Assembly: GCF_018256155.1 (NCBI RefSeq)
Contig: NZ_JAERLY010000001.1
Span: 310,001-374,000 of the forward strand
Length of the DNA stretch: 64,000 nt
DNA from: Gluconobacter sp. Dm-62
Lineage (GTDB): Bacteria; Pseudomonadota; Alphaproteobacteria; Acetobacterales; Acetobacteraceae
Reading direction: 5' to 3'
Positions 27,884 to 37,101 of the stretch are shown here, one piece after another. Numbering within the stretch: the stretch's first letter is position 1; every line of letters starts with the position of its first letter. The notes beneath the pieces are model-generated. The model was not told where the DNA came from and ran no database searches. It saw only the letters and a list, made by a program, of their open reading frames with translations. Position numbers and translations under genes: made by a program.

Positions 27884-28312
27884 ATGGCCAGAAGAATTAT
27901 TTATGCTCCGGTTAACTTGGTCTCGCCACTCATCAGGAATTTTGGTTCGATCGGTGAGGGGCCTCCCGGCTTAAAAAACTGTCTGATCGAAGAAAAAGAA
28001 ACTGGGGAGCGTGCTGGAGCAATCCGGCGGCTTGATATGGCTGATGCCGGCCTGATCAGAGAGCAGCGTCTTGCTCTATCAGATACGAATTATGCGGCGA
28101 CATTCTCGATCATAGAATCAGCACTGCCGATCTCGAATTATCGCTCGACACTCAGCCTTCTCTCCGTAACGGATGGCACCCGCACCTTTATCCGTTGGAA
28201 TGGTCAGTTCGAAGGCGACGCACAGGATGCTGTCGTCATGCAGGCAAGAATGCCAGTGCAGATTTATCAGACGGCTTTCAACAACCTCGTGAGCATAATT
28301 CTGAAAAAATGA
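27884..28312 (+). CDS. SRPBCC-fold protein, second copy
   Basis: 142 residues aligning with the SRPBCC protein at 6341-6793 over its whole length: PGLKNCLIEE, GAIRRLDMADAGLIREQRLALSD, ATFSIIESALPISNYRSTLSLL and FIRWNGQFEG. The frame is open although the SDR gene in front of it is destroyed, so it may still be expressed from the TetR-controlled promoter. No good ribosome-binding site is seen. The ligand is unknown. Confidence 0.7.
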   Translation: MARRIIYAPVNLVSPLIRNFGSIGEGPPGLKNCLIEEKETGERAGAIRRLDMADAGLIREQRLALSDTNYAATFSIIESALPISNYRSTLSLLSVTDGTRTFIRWNGQFEGDAQDAVVMQARMPVQIYQTAFNNLVSIILKK

Positions 28313-28383
28313 GCGCTTTGTTCACGCTCACCTTTCTCAAACACAGCCTCTTACCTCAAGAACAATCAACCTGCACGGCTTAC

Positions 28384-29353
28384 CTACTCCGCCTGTTCGT
28401 CCGGAATAGGGCGAGTGTCGATCGCCCCGGAAAACGATACAGGATTTCGTAAGTCGTTGTTGACGTGCAGGCTGAAAACATCTGGGCGAGCATAGTGTCC
28501 CACAACATCCAGATCATATTTTGCCCGAATGACGTCTTCCAAATCGATATCGGCTGTCAGAATTGCCTCACGGTCATAAACCGGTCCTGCAATAATCTCT
28601 CCAAGCGGGCTGACAATGATACTGCCACCCCGGATAAGAACCGTGTTTGGGTCGTTTCCTTGGTGACACTCGTAATTTTCTGGCGCATCCGCACGTGTCA
28701 TGAACTGGCATGCACTTAAAACAAATGTCCTGCCTTCATAGGCAATATGTCGCATGGACACCTGCCAGATATCACGCTCGTCCACCGTAGGCGCGCACCA
28801 AAGGTTAATTCCCCGTGCATACATGCTCTGGCGGAGATCCGGCATATAGTTTTCCCAACAGATCGCCGCGCCAAGACGTCCAATATCCGTGTCAAAACCC
28901 GGAATAGTAGATCCGTCCCCCTGCCCCCAGACCAGACGTTCCGTGCCGGTCGGCATCAGTTTGCGATGCTTACCCAGAAGCCCCCCCGTCAGGTCCGAAA
29001 AAAAGTGCCGTGCAGTAAAGGGTGGCACCCTCCCGTTCAATAACCCCAACCACCAAGTGCGCCGACATTTTCGCTGCAAATGAGCCAATGCGCTCTGTTT
29101 CAGGCCCAGGAACCGCGATGGCTGACTTCCAGTAGCGCAGATAGTCATTACGACCTTCGGGAAAGCGGCTCCCCAGAACAGCGCCGAAGGTCAGTCCCTT
29201 GGGATAGCCACCAATATAGGCCTCTGGAAAAACCACCATTTCAGCACCCTGTGCGGCCGCTGCTTCGCAGTGCGCCTCCATTCGATCCAAGGTTGCGGGC
29301 GTATCGAATAGCGTACTTCCTGCTTGAATGACGGCAACGCGGAGCTTGGTCAT
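28384..29353 (-). pseudogene. Nitrilase-family gene with a frameshift in a G7 run
   Basis: Two overlapping frames form one nitrilase of about 322 residues. The first (from 29353) carries VVFPEAYIGGYPKG with the catalytic Glu and ends prematurely after LFFGPDGG. The second continues [14 protein letters not shown] with the catalytic Lys, then [12 protein letters not shown] with the Cys and neighbours. The break sits on seven G (C7 at 28981-28987 on the plus strand); six would restore the frame. The active-site triad and CWENYMP are typical of true nitrilases, which hydrolyse nitriles to acids. This could be a null allele, slippage at the run or a sequencing error. Confidence 0.85.
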
Positions 29354-29984
29354 ACACGAATCTCTCTTATAATCGGCACGGATAAGTCTTGACGGATAAA
29401 CGGTTCTTCATAGGAGCGCGACTCTCGAGCATTATTCTCGTGATTTTCTACGCTCCGTACCGGAAATTTTTTCTAGCATTTGAAATGCACCAGTAAGGCA
29501 GCAGAACAAAATTATCTCCACGCATTTGTAGAATTTCGACCATTTATTCTGATATTCTGCAAACGGGCAGGCTGTTAAAATCACAGATTTCTGCATAACG
29601 AATTGACCGTCTCGAGAATTAAGTCCGAGACGCGGCTATATATTCCGGCAAGAATTACACGTCACTTATACGAGCGCCCTGATTTCAATCACCCACATAC
29701 TGTCCAAATCTTTAAGCCTGATGGCAACCTTGCCGCAGCAAAATGGTTTTTAAGAGACAGAGTACGACACTGACCGGTCAACACCCTCAAAAGGAGAAAA
29801 AAGAGCAGATATGACCGATTAGGTTATATTTGGAAGGCTTGAACACTGGCTGGATGTTGCAACAAGATACGGCTGATGCCCAACCGCCTCCTTTTTGGTA
29901 ATCCTACTTGAAGAAACCAAAACATTATTTATATATTCTGCGTATATCTTTAATATTAATCAGCATCCATAAAGAAGTGTATTC
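29354..29984. other. Intergenic region without a recognised gene
   Basis: About 630 bp, moderately AT-rich. A short frame near 29650-29770 gives a piece ending AAAKWFLRDRV, but it has no start, no family match I recognise, and soon meets stops. No repeats, tRNA or terminators stand out. Confidence 0.45.
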
Positions 29985-30719
29985 ATGACAATCCATATCG
30001 GTGTTGCCGGCTGGTCTATCCCTTCTTTGATAGCAAACTCCTTTCCATCGGAAGGCACCCACCTGGAACGCTATGGTCAACGCTTTTCATGCGTCGAAAT
30101 CAATAGCAGTTTTTATCGTCCGCATCGCCGAACGACATATAAACGATGGGCTGGAAGCGTTCCAAAATCATTCCGGTTTTCTCTTAAACTTCCCCGAGTA
30201 ATTACACATGATCGGCGCCTAGTTGATTGCGAAATGCTCATTGAAAAATTTGCAGAAGAGACGAGTGGATTGGGCCATAAGCGAGGTCCCATCCTTGTTC
30301 AGCTTGCTCCTAGCTTCATTTATCCGCGTGATGCAGCTGAGCGCTTTCTCGAAATACTAAAAAGCTCTATAGCAGGGCCAATCGTACTTGAGCCAAGACA
30401 CGCAAGTTGGTTTTCTCCTGAAGTTAACCATATGCTGGAAAGACAACAGGTTTCACGGGTGGCGGCGGATCCAGCCAAACTGATATCGGCTGCAAGTCCC
30501 GGAGGATGGCGAAACCTTGCCTATTTCCGCTTTCACGGTTCGCCAGAAATTTATAAATCAAATTATGGAAGTGATGCGATTACAGCTCAGGTAGCAACTG
30601 TTACGCAGCTTGTTAGAAAGGGCATCGATGTTTGGACAATCTACGATAATACAACTTTTGGTGCCGCCACACGGAATGCATTGGATCTTGCTGAAACTTT
30701 AACCCGCACTACCCTATAG
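29985..30719 (+). CDS. DUF72 (YecE) family protein
   Basis: 244 residues with the DUF72 TIM-barrel pattern: IHIGVAGWSIP at the start, RYGQRFSCVEINSSFYRPHR, SFRFSLKLPRVITH, GPILVQLAPSF, PIVLEPRHASWF and a final VWTIYDNTTFGAATRNAL. The family's biochemical function is not settled. It stands alone between two AT-rich gaps, in a low-GC region, which may indicate transfer. Confidence 0.85.
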   Translation: MTIHIGVAGWSIPSLIANSFPSEGTHLERYGQRFSCVEINSSFYRPHRRTTYKRWAGSVPKSFRFSLKLPRVITHDRRLVDCEMLIEKFAEETSGLGHKRGPILVQLAPSFIYPRDAAERFLEILKSSIAGPIVLEPRHASWFSPEVNHMLERQQVSRVAADPAKLISAASPGGWRNLAYFRFHGSPEIYKSNYGSDAITAQVATVTQLVRKGIDVWTIYDNTTFGAATRNALDLAETLTRTTL

Positions 30720-31051
30720 ATTCGAAACTCATTCTTTAAGATATAAACGATAATCAAATCCATTTTTTATTCTACCAACATAGCAGAATAAGCCCAGCTA
30801 TTAAGAGAAGATCTAACTTTATATATGGTCTGATATTGTTAACATCAATTATCAGACACTTCGGTCGCTAAGCATATTTATTAATAATAACCAGAAACTA
30901 AGTGTAGAAATTTTCATAGGATTATTAATTCATAGTATTATGTAATCACTACACGTCACGCTGCTTACTCGAGGGATTTGACCTAAATCGACATACTGAA
31001 AAAACATAGATCTACCGTCAAAAAGAAGCGCTGTACCACAAATAATTTATT
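30720..31051. other. AT-rich intergenic region
   Basis: About 330 bp between the convergent DUF72 and membrane-protein genes. No open frame or clear terminator is seen; several short A/T runs may serve termination. Confidence 0.4.
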
Positions 31052-31732
31052 TCAAAATGGGGTTAGTATTCTTGGAATAATAAAAACAAAAACTGCACTT
31101 AAGCTTATTACACGCGACAACTCACGCCTTATCAAAAACTGTTCAAGAATACGTCCAATAACATATAGAAATGCGAACAGACCGCAAAAAACATATGCCG
31201 CTTTTGGAGATAATTTTTTCTTTATTTTTTCCTGATCACCATTTTCTAAATCATTTTTTTTATCCGGCTCAGGCACGCCAAGAAATTTATCAATGAAATT
31301 CATGGGAACAACTGCATCCTTTTTCTGCGTACCTGCTGCTCCTTCAAGGTGAGCAGGCTTCGCAGCAGCCAAAGAAATTGTTGCCTGATGGGCCTTCGTA
31401 AATTCGAAAACCTTGCCAAAACCAAAAAACAAAGCTGGAGCCAGAAAACATAATAATAATGTTTTGCTTACAAGATTATAATACAGCCGTTTCCCGTGAT
31501 TTCCATCTTTAATCTGCAAAATACCTGAGTCAAAAATAGACATCTTATCTTGAGAGGGTTGATTTTTTTTCTGGAAAACCAGCTGCTCATGCTCCCGCGT
31601 ATATGTCGTCCCCGGAATCTGGAAAAGAACGTCAAGCCTTTCAAAGGCCTCATCAGGCGACATTTCTGGAGCAAGCGGCAGGCTGCCTCTGATGTGCCAG
31701 ATCCAGCTAATAAAACGTAAGTTCAATTGCAT
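31052..31732 (-). CDS. Membrane protein of unknown function next to fatty acid hydroxylase
   Basis: About 226 residues from the Met at 31732. A cytoplasmic-looking N-terminal part (APEMSPDEAFERLDVLFQI) is followed by one hydrophobic segment (LLLCFLAPALFFGFGKVF), a charged middle (KKNDLENGDQEKIKKKL), and two more hydrophobic segments near the end. I do not recognise the family. It starts 43 bp after the fatty acid hydroxylase-like gene on the same strand, so the two are probably one transcript and may act on the same membrane lipid. Confidence 0.6.
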   Translation of the reverse strand: MQLNLRFISWIWHIRGSLPLAPEMSPDEAFERLDVLFQIPGTTYTREHEQLVFQKKNQPSQDKMSIFDSGILQIKDGNHGKRLYYNLVSKTLLLCFLAPALFFGFGKVFEFTKAHQATISLAAAKPAHLEGAAGTQKKDAVVPMNFIDKFLGVPEPDKKNDLENGDQEKIKKKLSPKAAYVFCGLFAFLYVIGRILEQFLIRRELSRVISLSAVFVFIIPRILTPF

Positions 31733-31774
31733 CACCTTTCTGCAGGAACCGCTCTCTGTGCCAAGCAAGACACT

Positions 31775-32776
31775 CTATTGCCTGCGAACTTGCCCAACCG
31801 GAGTTCCAAAACGCTTTCTGAGTTTCTTCCTGACCACCTTGAAACCCTGCAGGTAAGGGTATGTCAGCTGTTCGCGCACTGACATGCGACGTCCTCCCTC
31901 CATGCCCAGAAGTTCTGCTTCCCCATCTACACATGTCCCGAAAATGCGGTCGATGAAAATATATGTGTTAGAAAAATTACTGCGACTTGCTTCGAAATCC
32001 CGTGAGTGGTGAAGACTATGATGTTCAACCGTATTGAACAGGTATCTCCACCACTTCGGAGTGTTGAAGCGGACGTTAATGTGCTGATAGATAGAGATCG
32101 CCATCGTCATTGCGCCAGCAAGCAGAACAGCGCGTGGAACGAAATCGAAAAATCCATCCATTCCCAGTCCGATCAGGAACAGCTCAAGAGGGTTACCCAC
32201 CGCGCCCTTGTTCACGTTGAGCTGGGTCACATAATGATGAACAGAGTGTGGTAGCCAGAGCGGATACCAGTTGTGCATTCCCCTGTGCATCCAGTACTGA
32301 CCAAAATCAAAAATAAACGACAGTAAAAACGCCTGTACGAGCAGGGGAAGCCCCATAAACCAATCCAGCTTTCCAAGATGGAAATAACCCTGGATGTAAT
32401 CAGCCACCGCATCGCTACCGACGTAAATATTGATATATCGGACTAGGGTGTAACCCATGCCGACATAAAATAGGTCCGTCACCAGCTCTTTCCATGTCAG
32501 CTGCCAGCTCCTGTAGCGTGGGTTGATCCACTCCAGACAAAGGAGGAACGCCTTAAAAATTACAGAAATCCAGATAGCAGTCGACGCTTTTGCGATCGAA
32601 TTGGGAGCATAATACCAGAACAAAATCAGTGCGAAGAGTACGGTCGGCTGAAAATAAGTGAAGAAAGCCCGCTTCACGGGGCCGCCTTCGACTCTGGGAA
32701 TATTTTCCCACCCGATCGTAACGGGGGCCTGCCTTCCGATTACTCGGTTTCCAACGCGAATTCCGTCCATTATCAT
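31775..32776 (-). CDS. Fatty acid hydroxylase / sterol desaturase family protein
   Basis: 333 residues with about four membrane segments and the full set of His boxes for a di-iron site: HRGMH, HSVHH and HHSLHHS, with NVRF between the last two. This family hydroxylates or desaturates membrane lipids (sterols, sphingolipids, fatty acids, carotenoids). Acetic acid bacteria make hopanoids and sphingolipids, so these are candidate substrates, but nothing here decides between them. The unknown membrane protein gene follows as a likely partner. Confidence 0.85.
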   Translation of the reverse strand: MIMDGIRVGNRVIGRQAPVTIGWENIPRVEGGPVKRAFFTYFQPTVLFALILFWYYAPNSIAKASTAIWISVIFKAFLLCLEWINPRYRSWQLTWKELVTDLFYVGMGYTLVRYINIYVGSDAVADYIQGYFHLGKLDWFMGLPLLVQAFLLSFIFDFGQYWMHRGMHNWYPLWLPHSVHHYVTQLNVNKGAVGNPLELFLIGLGMDGFFDFVPRAVLLAGAMTMAISIYQHINVRFNTPKWWRYLFNTVEHHSLHHSRDFEASRSNFSNTYIFIDRIFGTCVDGEAELLGMEGGRRMSVREQLTYPYLQGFKVVRKKLRKRFGTPVGQVRRQ

Positions 32777-32983
32777 CCCCTAGAGGCGGTCAGCCAAGTT
32801 GGTACGGATACAGATCGATTCGAAGTTAAGCAGAAAGATGTGTTCTGGGTCATTACGTCAATCGACGTATAATTTCCCGGAACACCCTATTGTGAGACTC
32901 TAAGTTGCGTTTTTTCGGCTTGCATCCTGCGCCCTGATGCTTGCCACAAAGGCCAATTCACGTGTTGTAGGGCATGCCCCAAG

Positions 32984-35900
32984 CTAGATATCAGCCACAA
33001 CCACAACCGCCTGCCCCGCCCGAACAGGTTTCCCTGGTGTTGCCCTGATCTCACGGATAATACCCTCAGACGGAGACTGTACCGAAATCTCGATTTTCAT
33101 GGATTCCAGAACCATAACGGTCTGCCCGACTTCAACCCGGTCTCCGACTTCTACAAGCACTTTCCAGACATTTCCCGCGACATAGCTTTCGATTGCGACT
33201 TCGTCTTCTGCCAGAGGAGCATCTTCTTCAGGCGCGCCGGATGCTTCAAGGCTTTCGAAATGATCCAGCCCGGCGTCGATCCAGTAACGCCGCTCTGCTT
33301 CAAAAGCTTCTGCCTGCGTGGTGCCGAAAGATGCGATCTCTCCAGCCTCATGCGCAAGGAAATCCTCATATTCAGACAGAGAAAGCTCGCCCTCTTCTAC
33401 CCGGAGATCATACCGTCCGATCGGAAAATCACGACGGATTGTTTCCAGAGTCTCCGCAGGCACTGGAAAAAACTGCAGCTGATCGAAGAATCTCAGCAGC
33501 CATGGTTTTTCTTTAAAGGCTTTTGGCAGTGTGTATCGCGCCCACATCTGCAAAGTGCGCCCTACGAACTGATATCCGCCCGGGCCTTCCATTCCATACA
33601 CACAGAGATACGCCCCCCCGATGCCGACAGAGTTTTCAGCAGTCCATGTGCGTGCGGGATTGTACTTTGTCGTTACCAGCCGCTGCCGGGGATCCAGTGG
33701 CGTCGCGACCGGAGCACCCAGATAGACGTCCCCAAGCCCCATAACGAGGTAGCGCGCATCAAACACGATATTCCGCACGTCTTCGATGGAGTGCTGTCCA
33801 TTGATCCGACGGATGAACTCAATATTACTGGGGCACCACGGAGCATCCGGACGGACCGTAGTCATGTATTTTTCGATCGCCAGCTTGCAGGCAGGATCGT
33901 CCCAGGACAGGGGGAGATACACGGTTCGGGAGGGCACCCGGATGTCTTTCTGCGCCGTCACCTCGCGCCAGAGGCTTGAGAGATAGGTCAGGATTTCTGA
34001 AAGAGGCAGGGAATCTGGCGTAAAGTGTATCTGAAGCGATCGTATGCCTGGCGTGAGATCAATAACGCCCGCTGGTCGCGCTCGCTCTATGGCTTCCATA
34101 AGAGCATGAACGCGGAATCGTAGAGCAATATCGAGCTTGGCCTCTCCAATTTCCAGAAGAAGATATGTATCGCCCGCCAGACGGCCGACCAGACACTCAC
34201 TCCCCTCCCCCGTCTCAAGGACAATCGGAGACTGTAGAGCCCCGCAGCCGGACCAGTTCACGGGCACAGACGACAGCGACGTCATTTCCACATTCTGTGC
34301 CCGCGCGATGTCACGGGCCGTTTCCACCGTAACTGGAATAAATCTGATCCGGTCGCCCGCCCTGAGCTGACCCAGCTGCCACAGATCTGCCTCGATCACC
34401 GTTGCGGGACAGACAAACCCGCCAAGACTTGGACCGTCCGGGCCGAGAATGACAGGCATGTCACCTGTAAAATCGACTGCTCCAATCGCATACGGATTGT
34501 CATGGATATTGGACGGATGAAGTCCCGCCTCGCCTCCACTGTCACGGACCCATTCCGGCCTTGGGCCAATCAGGCGGATACCCGTGCGGTTCGAATTGAA
34601 ATGAACCTCCCACTCGGCTTCGAAGAAACGGTCGATATAGGCTGGAGTGAAATATTCCGGCGCTCCGTGCGGTCCATAAATGACACGAATCGTGCGTATG
34701 TCACCCAGTTTCATCCTCAGGTCAGGCGCAAGGACCTGTCCTTCCGGCGCCTCATTGCAGGCTTCGATGTGGAGCACGTCTCCTGCCAGCAGGGGACGGC
34801 CTGCGTGACCGCCGAATTTTCCAAGCGTGAATGTGGAACGGCTTCCGAGATACAGCGGCACATCAATTCCGCCACTCAGACACAGCATCGACCGCGCACC
34901 GTTTCGCGTTGTCCCCAGCTGGAGCGTCTCGCCCGAACGGATGCGGAAGACTGTGTCCATCTCGCGGGAGGCCCCGTCGAGATTGATCGGGATATCCGCG
35001 CCTGTCACCACGGCAAAAGTATCAGTGTTGAACCTCAGGGTGGGGCCAGTCATGATGATTTCAAGACCCGCCACATCCGGGGGATTGCCAAGCAACGCAT
35101 TACCAAGGCGAAAAGCACGACTATCCATCGGGCCCGAGGGAGGAACGCCGACGGCCCAGTAGCCCAACCTTCCGGGGAAATCCTGGATCGTTGTCTGGGT
35201 TCCGCCTGAAAGAACATCAATCGTCGAAGCGCGATAGACAAGCTGTTCGAGACAGCGGGTCCAGGGAGCGCCGGAAGCAAAGGGGGCGTCGAACAGGATT
35301 TGCCGCAAATAATTCTGGTTTGTCTCGACACCATATAAGCGCATGTCTGTCAGCGCAGTATCAAGCCTTGCAATCGCCTGCTCTCGGGTTGGCGCATGAG
35401 CGATGACTTTGGCAATCATGGGATCAAAAAACGGTGAAATCTCGGCTCCCGCTTCAAGCCAGGTATCGACCCGCAGCCCATTGTCGTCCGTAACTGGGAA
35501 ACTGACTTCAGTCAGAAGGCCGGGGGATGGCTGAAAATTCTTTCCCGGATCTTCGGCGTAAATCCGCGCCTCGATCGCATGACCAGAAGGCGTGAGCGCT
35601 GCGACAAGGGAATGAAGAGGAGCAAGGGTTCCGGCCGCCAGTTCAATCATCCAGCGGACGAGATCAACACCCCAGACTTCCTCTGTAACGCCGTGCTCGA
35701 CCTGAAGACGGGTATTGACCTCCAGAAAATAGAAATTTTTCGACGCGGCGTCATAAACAAACTCCACCGTACCCGCACTTCGGTAGTTGACCGCCTTGCT
35801 GAGCCGCACCGCCGCTTCGCAAAGAGCATCACCCATTCCTCCCGGCAGACCCGGAGCAGGCGTCTCCTCAATAACCTTCTGGTTACGCCGCTGAACTGAA

Positions 35901-36583
35901 CAATCCCTGACACCGAGGGAAATTACCTCTCCCCGACCGTCCCCGAAAACCTGAACTTCGAGATGACGCGCATGCTCGATATATTTTTCGATAAAAACGC
36001 CGGAATCGCTGAAGTTATTTTCCCCCAACTGACGCACAGTATCGAATATTCCGACGAGTTCCGCTTCGCTCTTGCAGACACGCATGCCAATACCGCCGCC
36101 GCCGGCAGTGCTCTTGAGCATGACCGGATAGCCAACTTTTTCCGCAGCGGCCTGCGCATCCCTCAGGTTTTGCAGCAGCACCGACCCTTCGAGGAGCGGC
36201 ACGCCTTTGGCTGCAGCCAGCGCCCTGGCCTCGTGTTTCAGGCCGAACGCCCGAAGCTGGGCCGGCTCAGGGCCGATAAAACTGATCCCTTCGGCCTGAC
36301 ACGCCTCGGCGAACCCAACATTTTCTGACAGGAAGCCGTATCCTGGATGGATCGCCTGAGCTCCCGTTTCCTTTGCGATCTCGATAATTCGTTTCGCATT
36401 CAGATATGTCTGGGAAGGCCCCCCTTCACCGAGCGACACAGCGATATCCGCATCACGAACGTGCAGACTTGCTGCATCCGCCTCGGCATAAACCGCGACC
36501 GGGCTGATCCCCATTATTCTTAATGTTCTGATGATTCTGCACGCAATTGCACCGCGGTTGGCAATAAGAACGCGATCAAACAT
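32984..36583 (-). CDS. Biotin-dependent guanidine/urea carboxylase
   Basis: 1199 residues. Domain order: biotin carboxylase (about 1-450; LIANRGAIACRIIRTL, ATP-grasp KSTAGGGGIGM, LEVNTRLQVEHGVTEE), KipA-like domain (about 470-770; DFPGRLGYWAVGVPPSGPMD), KipI-like domain (about 800-1060), and a C-terminal biotinyl domain with VLESMKIE carrying the biotin Lys. Such proteins were long annotated as urea carboxylase. Many that lie under guanidine-I riboswitches next to DUF1989 pairs are guanidine carboxylases, making carboxyguanidine from guanidine, bicarbonate and ATP. The riboswitch 105 nt upstream and the neighbouring genes favour guanidine here. A short leader ORF overlaps the start. Confidence 0.88.
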   Translation of the reverse strand: MFDRVLIANRGAIACRIIRTLRIMGISPVAVYAEADAASLHVRDADIAVSLGEGGPSQTYLNAKRIIEIAKETGAQAIHPGYGFLSENVGFAEACQAEGISFIGPEPAQLRAFGLKHEARALAAAKGVPLLEGSVLLQNLRDAQAAAEKVGYPVMLKSTAGGGGIGMRVCKSEAELVGIFDTVRQLGENNFSDSGVFIEKYIEHARHLEVQVFGDGRGEVISLGVRDCSVQRRNQKVIEETPAPGLPGGMGDALCEAAVRLSKAVNYRSAGTVEFVYDAASKNFYFLEVNTRLQVEHGVTEEVWGVDLVRWMIELAAGTLAPLHSLVAALTPSGHAIEARIYAEDPGKNFQPSPGLLTEVSFPVTDDNGLRVDTWLEAGAEISPFFDPMIAKVIAHAPTREQAIARLDTALTDMRLYGVETNQNYLRQILFDAPFASGAPWTRCLEQLVYRASTIDVLSGGTQTTIQDFPGRLGYWAVGVPPSGPMDSRAFRLGNALLGNPPDVAGLEIIMTGPTLRFNTDTFAVVTGADIPINLDGASREMDTVFRIRSGETLQLGTTRNGARSMLCLSGGIDVPLYLGSRSTFTLGKFGGHAGRPLLAGDVLHIEACNEAPEGQVLAPDLRMKLGDIRTIRVIYGPHGAPEYFTPAYIDRFFEAEWEVHFNSNRTGIRLIGPRPEWVRDSGGEAGLHPSNIHDNPYAIGAVDFTGDMPVILGPDGPSLGGFVCPATVIEADLWQLGQLRAGDRIRFIPVTVETARDIARAQNVEMTSLSSVPVNWSGCGALQSPIVLETGEGSECLVGRLAGDTYLLLEIGEAKLDIALRFRVHALMEAIERARPAGVIDLTPGIRSLQIHFTPDSLPLSEILTYLSSLWREVTAQKDIRVPSRTVYLPLSWDDPACKLAIEKYMTTVRPDAPWCPSNIEFIRRINGQHSIEDVRNIVFDARYLVMGLGDVYLGAPVATPLDPRQRLVTTKYNPARTWTAENSVGIGGAYLCVYGMEGPGGYQFVGRTLQMWARYTLPKAFKEKPWLLRFFDQLQFFPVPAETLETIRRDFPIGRYDLRVEEGELSLSEYEDFLAHEAGEIASFGTTQAEAFEAERRYWIDAGLDHFESLEASGAPEEDAPLAEDEVAIESYVAGNVWKVLVEVGDRVEVGQTVMVLESMKIEISVQSPSEGIIREIRATPGKPVRAGQAVVVVADI

Positions 36584-36632
36584 AGCGCGGAAATCCAGAC
36601 TGCAGAGGGATGGTGGAAGAAGTATTCATCAT
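36576..36632 (-). CDS. Possible 18-codon leader ORF overlapping the carboxylase start
   Basis: ATG ATG at 36632 follows AGGA by a few bases and reads 18 codons (MMNTSSTIP...) to a TGA that overlaps the carboxylase ATG (TATGTTTGA). The carboxylase itself has no good ribosome site, so translation may be coupled through this leader. It lies between the guanidine-I aptamer and the gene. Expression is inferred only. Confidence 0.4.
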   Translation of the reverse strand: MMNTSSTIPLQSGFPRYV

Positions 36633-36688
36633 GGTCCTGCAACTCCGATTACACATAAGCCGGGCGGCCTTCCGGGCCACCGCAGCAT

Positions 36689-36783
36689 TATCTCCCGGGC
36701 TTTTATCCCGCCGTGTAACCTCGAAGCCGAGGTCGCGTGCTCTCGGACCAGTCTCCCAACATCAGTTGGGGCGGAACCCTAGC
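36689..36783 (-). ncRNA. Guanidine-I (ykkC) riboswitch for the carboxylase gene
   Basis: Read on the minus strand: GCTAGGGTTCCG, then CTGGTCCGAGAGC, a CCTCGG-CTTCGAGG hairpin, TTACACGGCGGGA and AAAAGCCCGGGAGA. These are the conserved blocks of the ykkC/guanidine-I aptamer, including the ACGGCGGGA and GCCCGGGAGA pair that form the binding core. It binds free guanidinium and normally turns expression on. About 105 nt separate it from the carboxylase start; GGTGGCC/GGCCGCC just downstream could form part of the expression platform. Confidence 0.92.
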
Positions 36784-36797
36784 GCGCCATTGATTTC

Positions 36798-36826
36798 AAT
36801 CTCCTTCCGATACAAAAACGGGTCAA
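36798..36826 (-). promoter_or_regulatory. Possible promoter for the carboxylase transcript
   Basis: On the minus strand TTGACC (36826-36821) is followed after 17 nt by GAGATT (36803-36798), just upstream of the aptamer. The -35 is good, the -10 poor. Confidence 0.3.
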
Positions 36827-36892
36827 GGAAAATTTCAGGCATCACATCGTCGGGAAAGACTTGAATCAGTTCCGGGGACGGAATCTTTGTTG

Positions 36893-36921
36893 TTGTAAGC
36901 CCGTATCGGTTCCGATATAAA
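36893..36921 (+). promoter_or_regulatory. Possible promoter for the permease operon
   Basis: TTGTAA (36893-36898), 17 nt, TATAAA (36916-36921), ending 12 nt before the first aptamer block. The related elements TTCCGATACAAAAA (36805-36818) and TTCCGATATAAAAA (36910-36923) sit on both sides of the divergent region. Confidence 0.4.
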
Positions 36922-36933
36922 AATTGGAAAGCC

Positions 36934-37026
36934 GCTAGGGTTCCGATTCAATTCTCTGAATGTCTGGTCCGAGAGCGCGCGGCCTCGGTTTCGAGGTTAC
37001 ACGGCGGGACAAAAGCCCGGGAGATA
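36934..37026 (+). ncRNA. Guanidine-I (ykkC) riboswitch for the permease operon
   Basis: GCTAGGGTTCCG (36934-36945), CTGGTCCGAGAGC (from 36964), CCTCGG-TTTCGAGG, TTACACGGCGGGA and AAAAGCCCGGGAGA. Conserved blocks are the same, in the same order, as in the minus-strand copy; only the variable stems differ. Downstream, ATGGCG (37041-37046) can pair with CGCCAT (37070-37075), and CTCCG (37076-37080) with CGGAG (93-97), which overlaps the likely ribosome-binding sequence GGAGAAG. This suggests ligand-dependent control of translation of the permease operon. Confidence 0.93.
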
Positions 37027-37101
37027 TTGAGATGCCGGAAATGGCGTCGCATATCTTTCGTGATGTGTGCGCCATCTCCGTCTGATTTAGGCCGGAGAAG
37101 A

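Noticed and set aside
29640-29780. Possible gene fragment ending AAAKWFLRDRV
   Set aside because: No start, short, and no family I can name; left as unexplained intergenic DNA.
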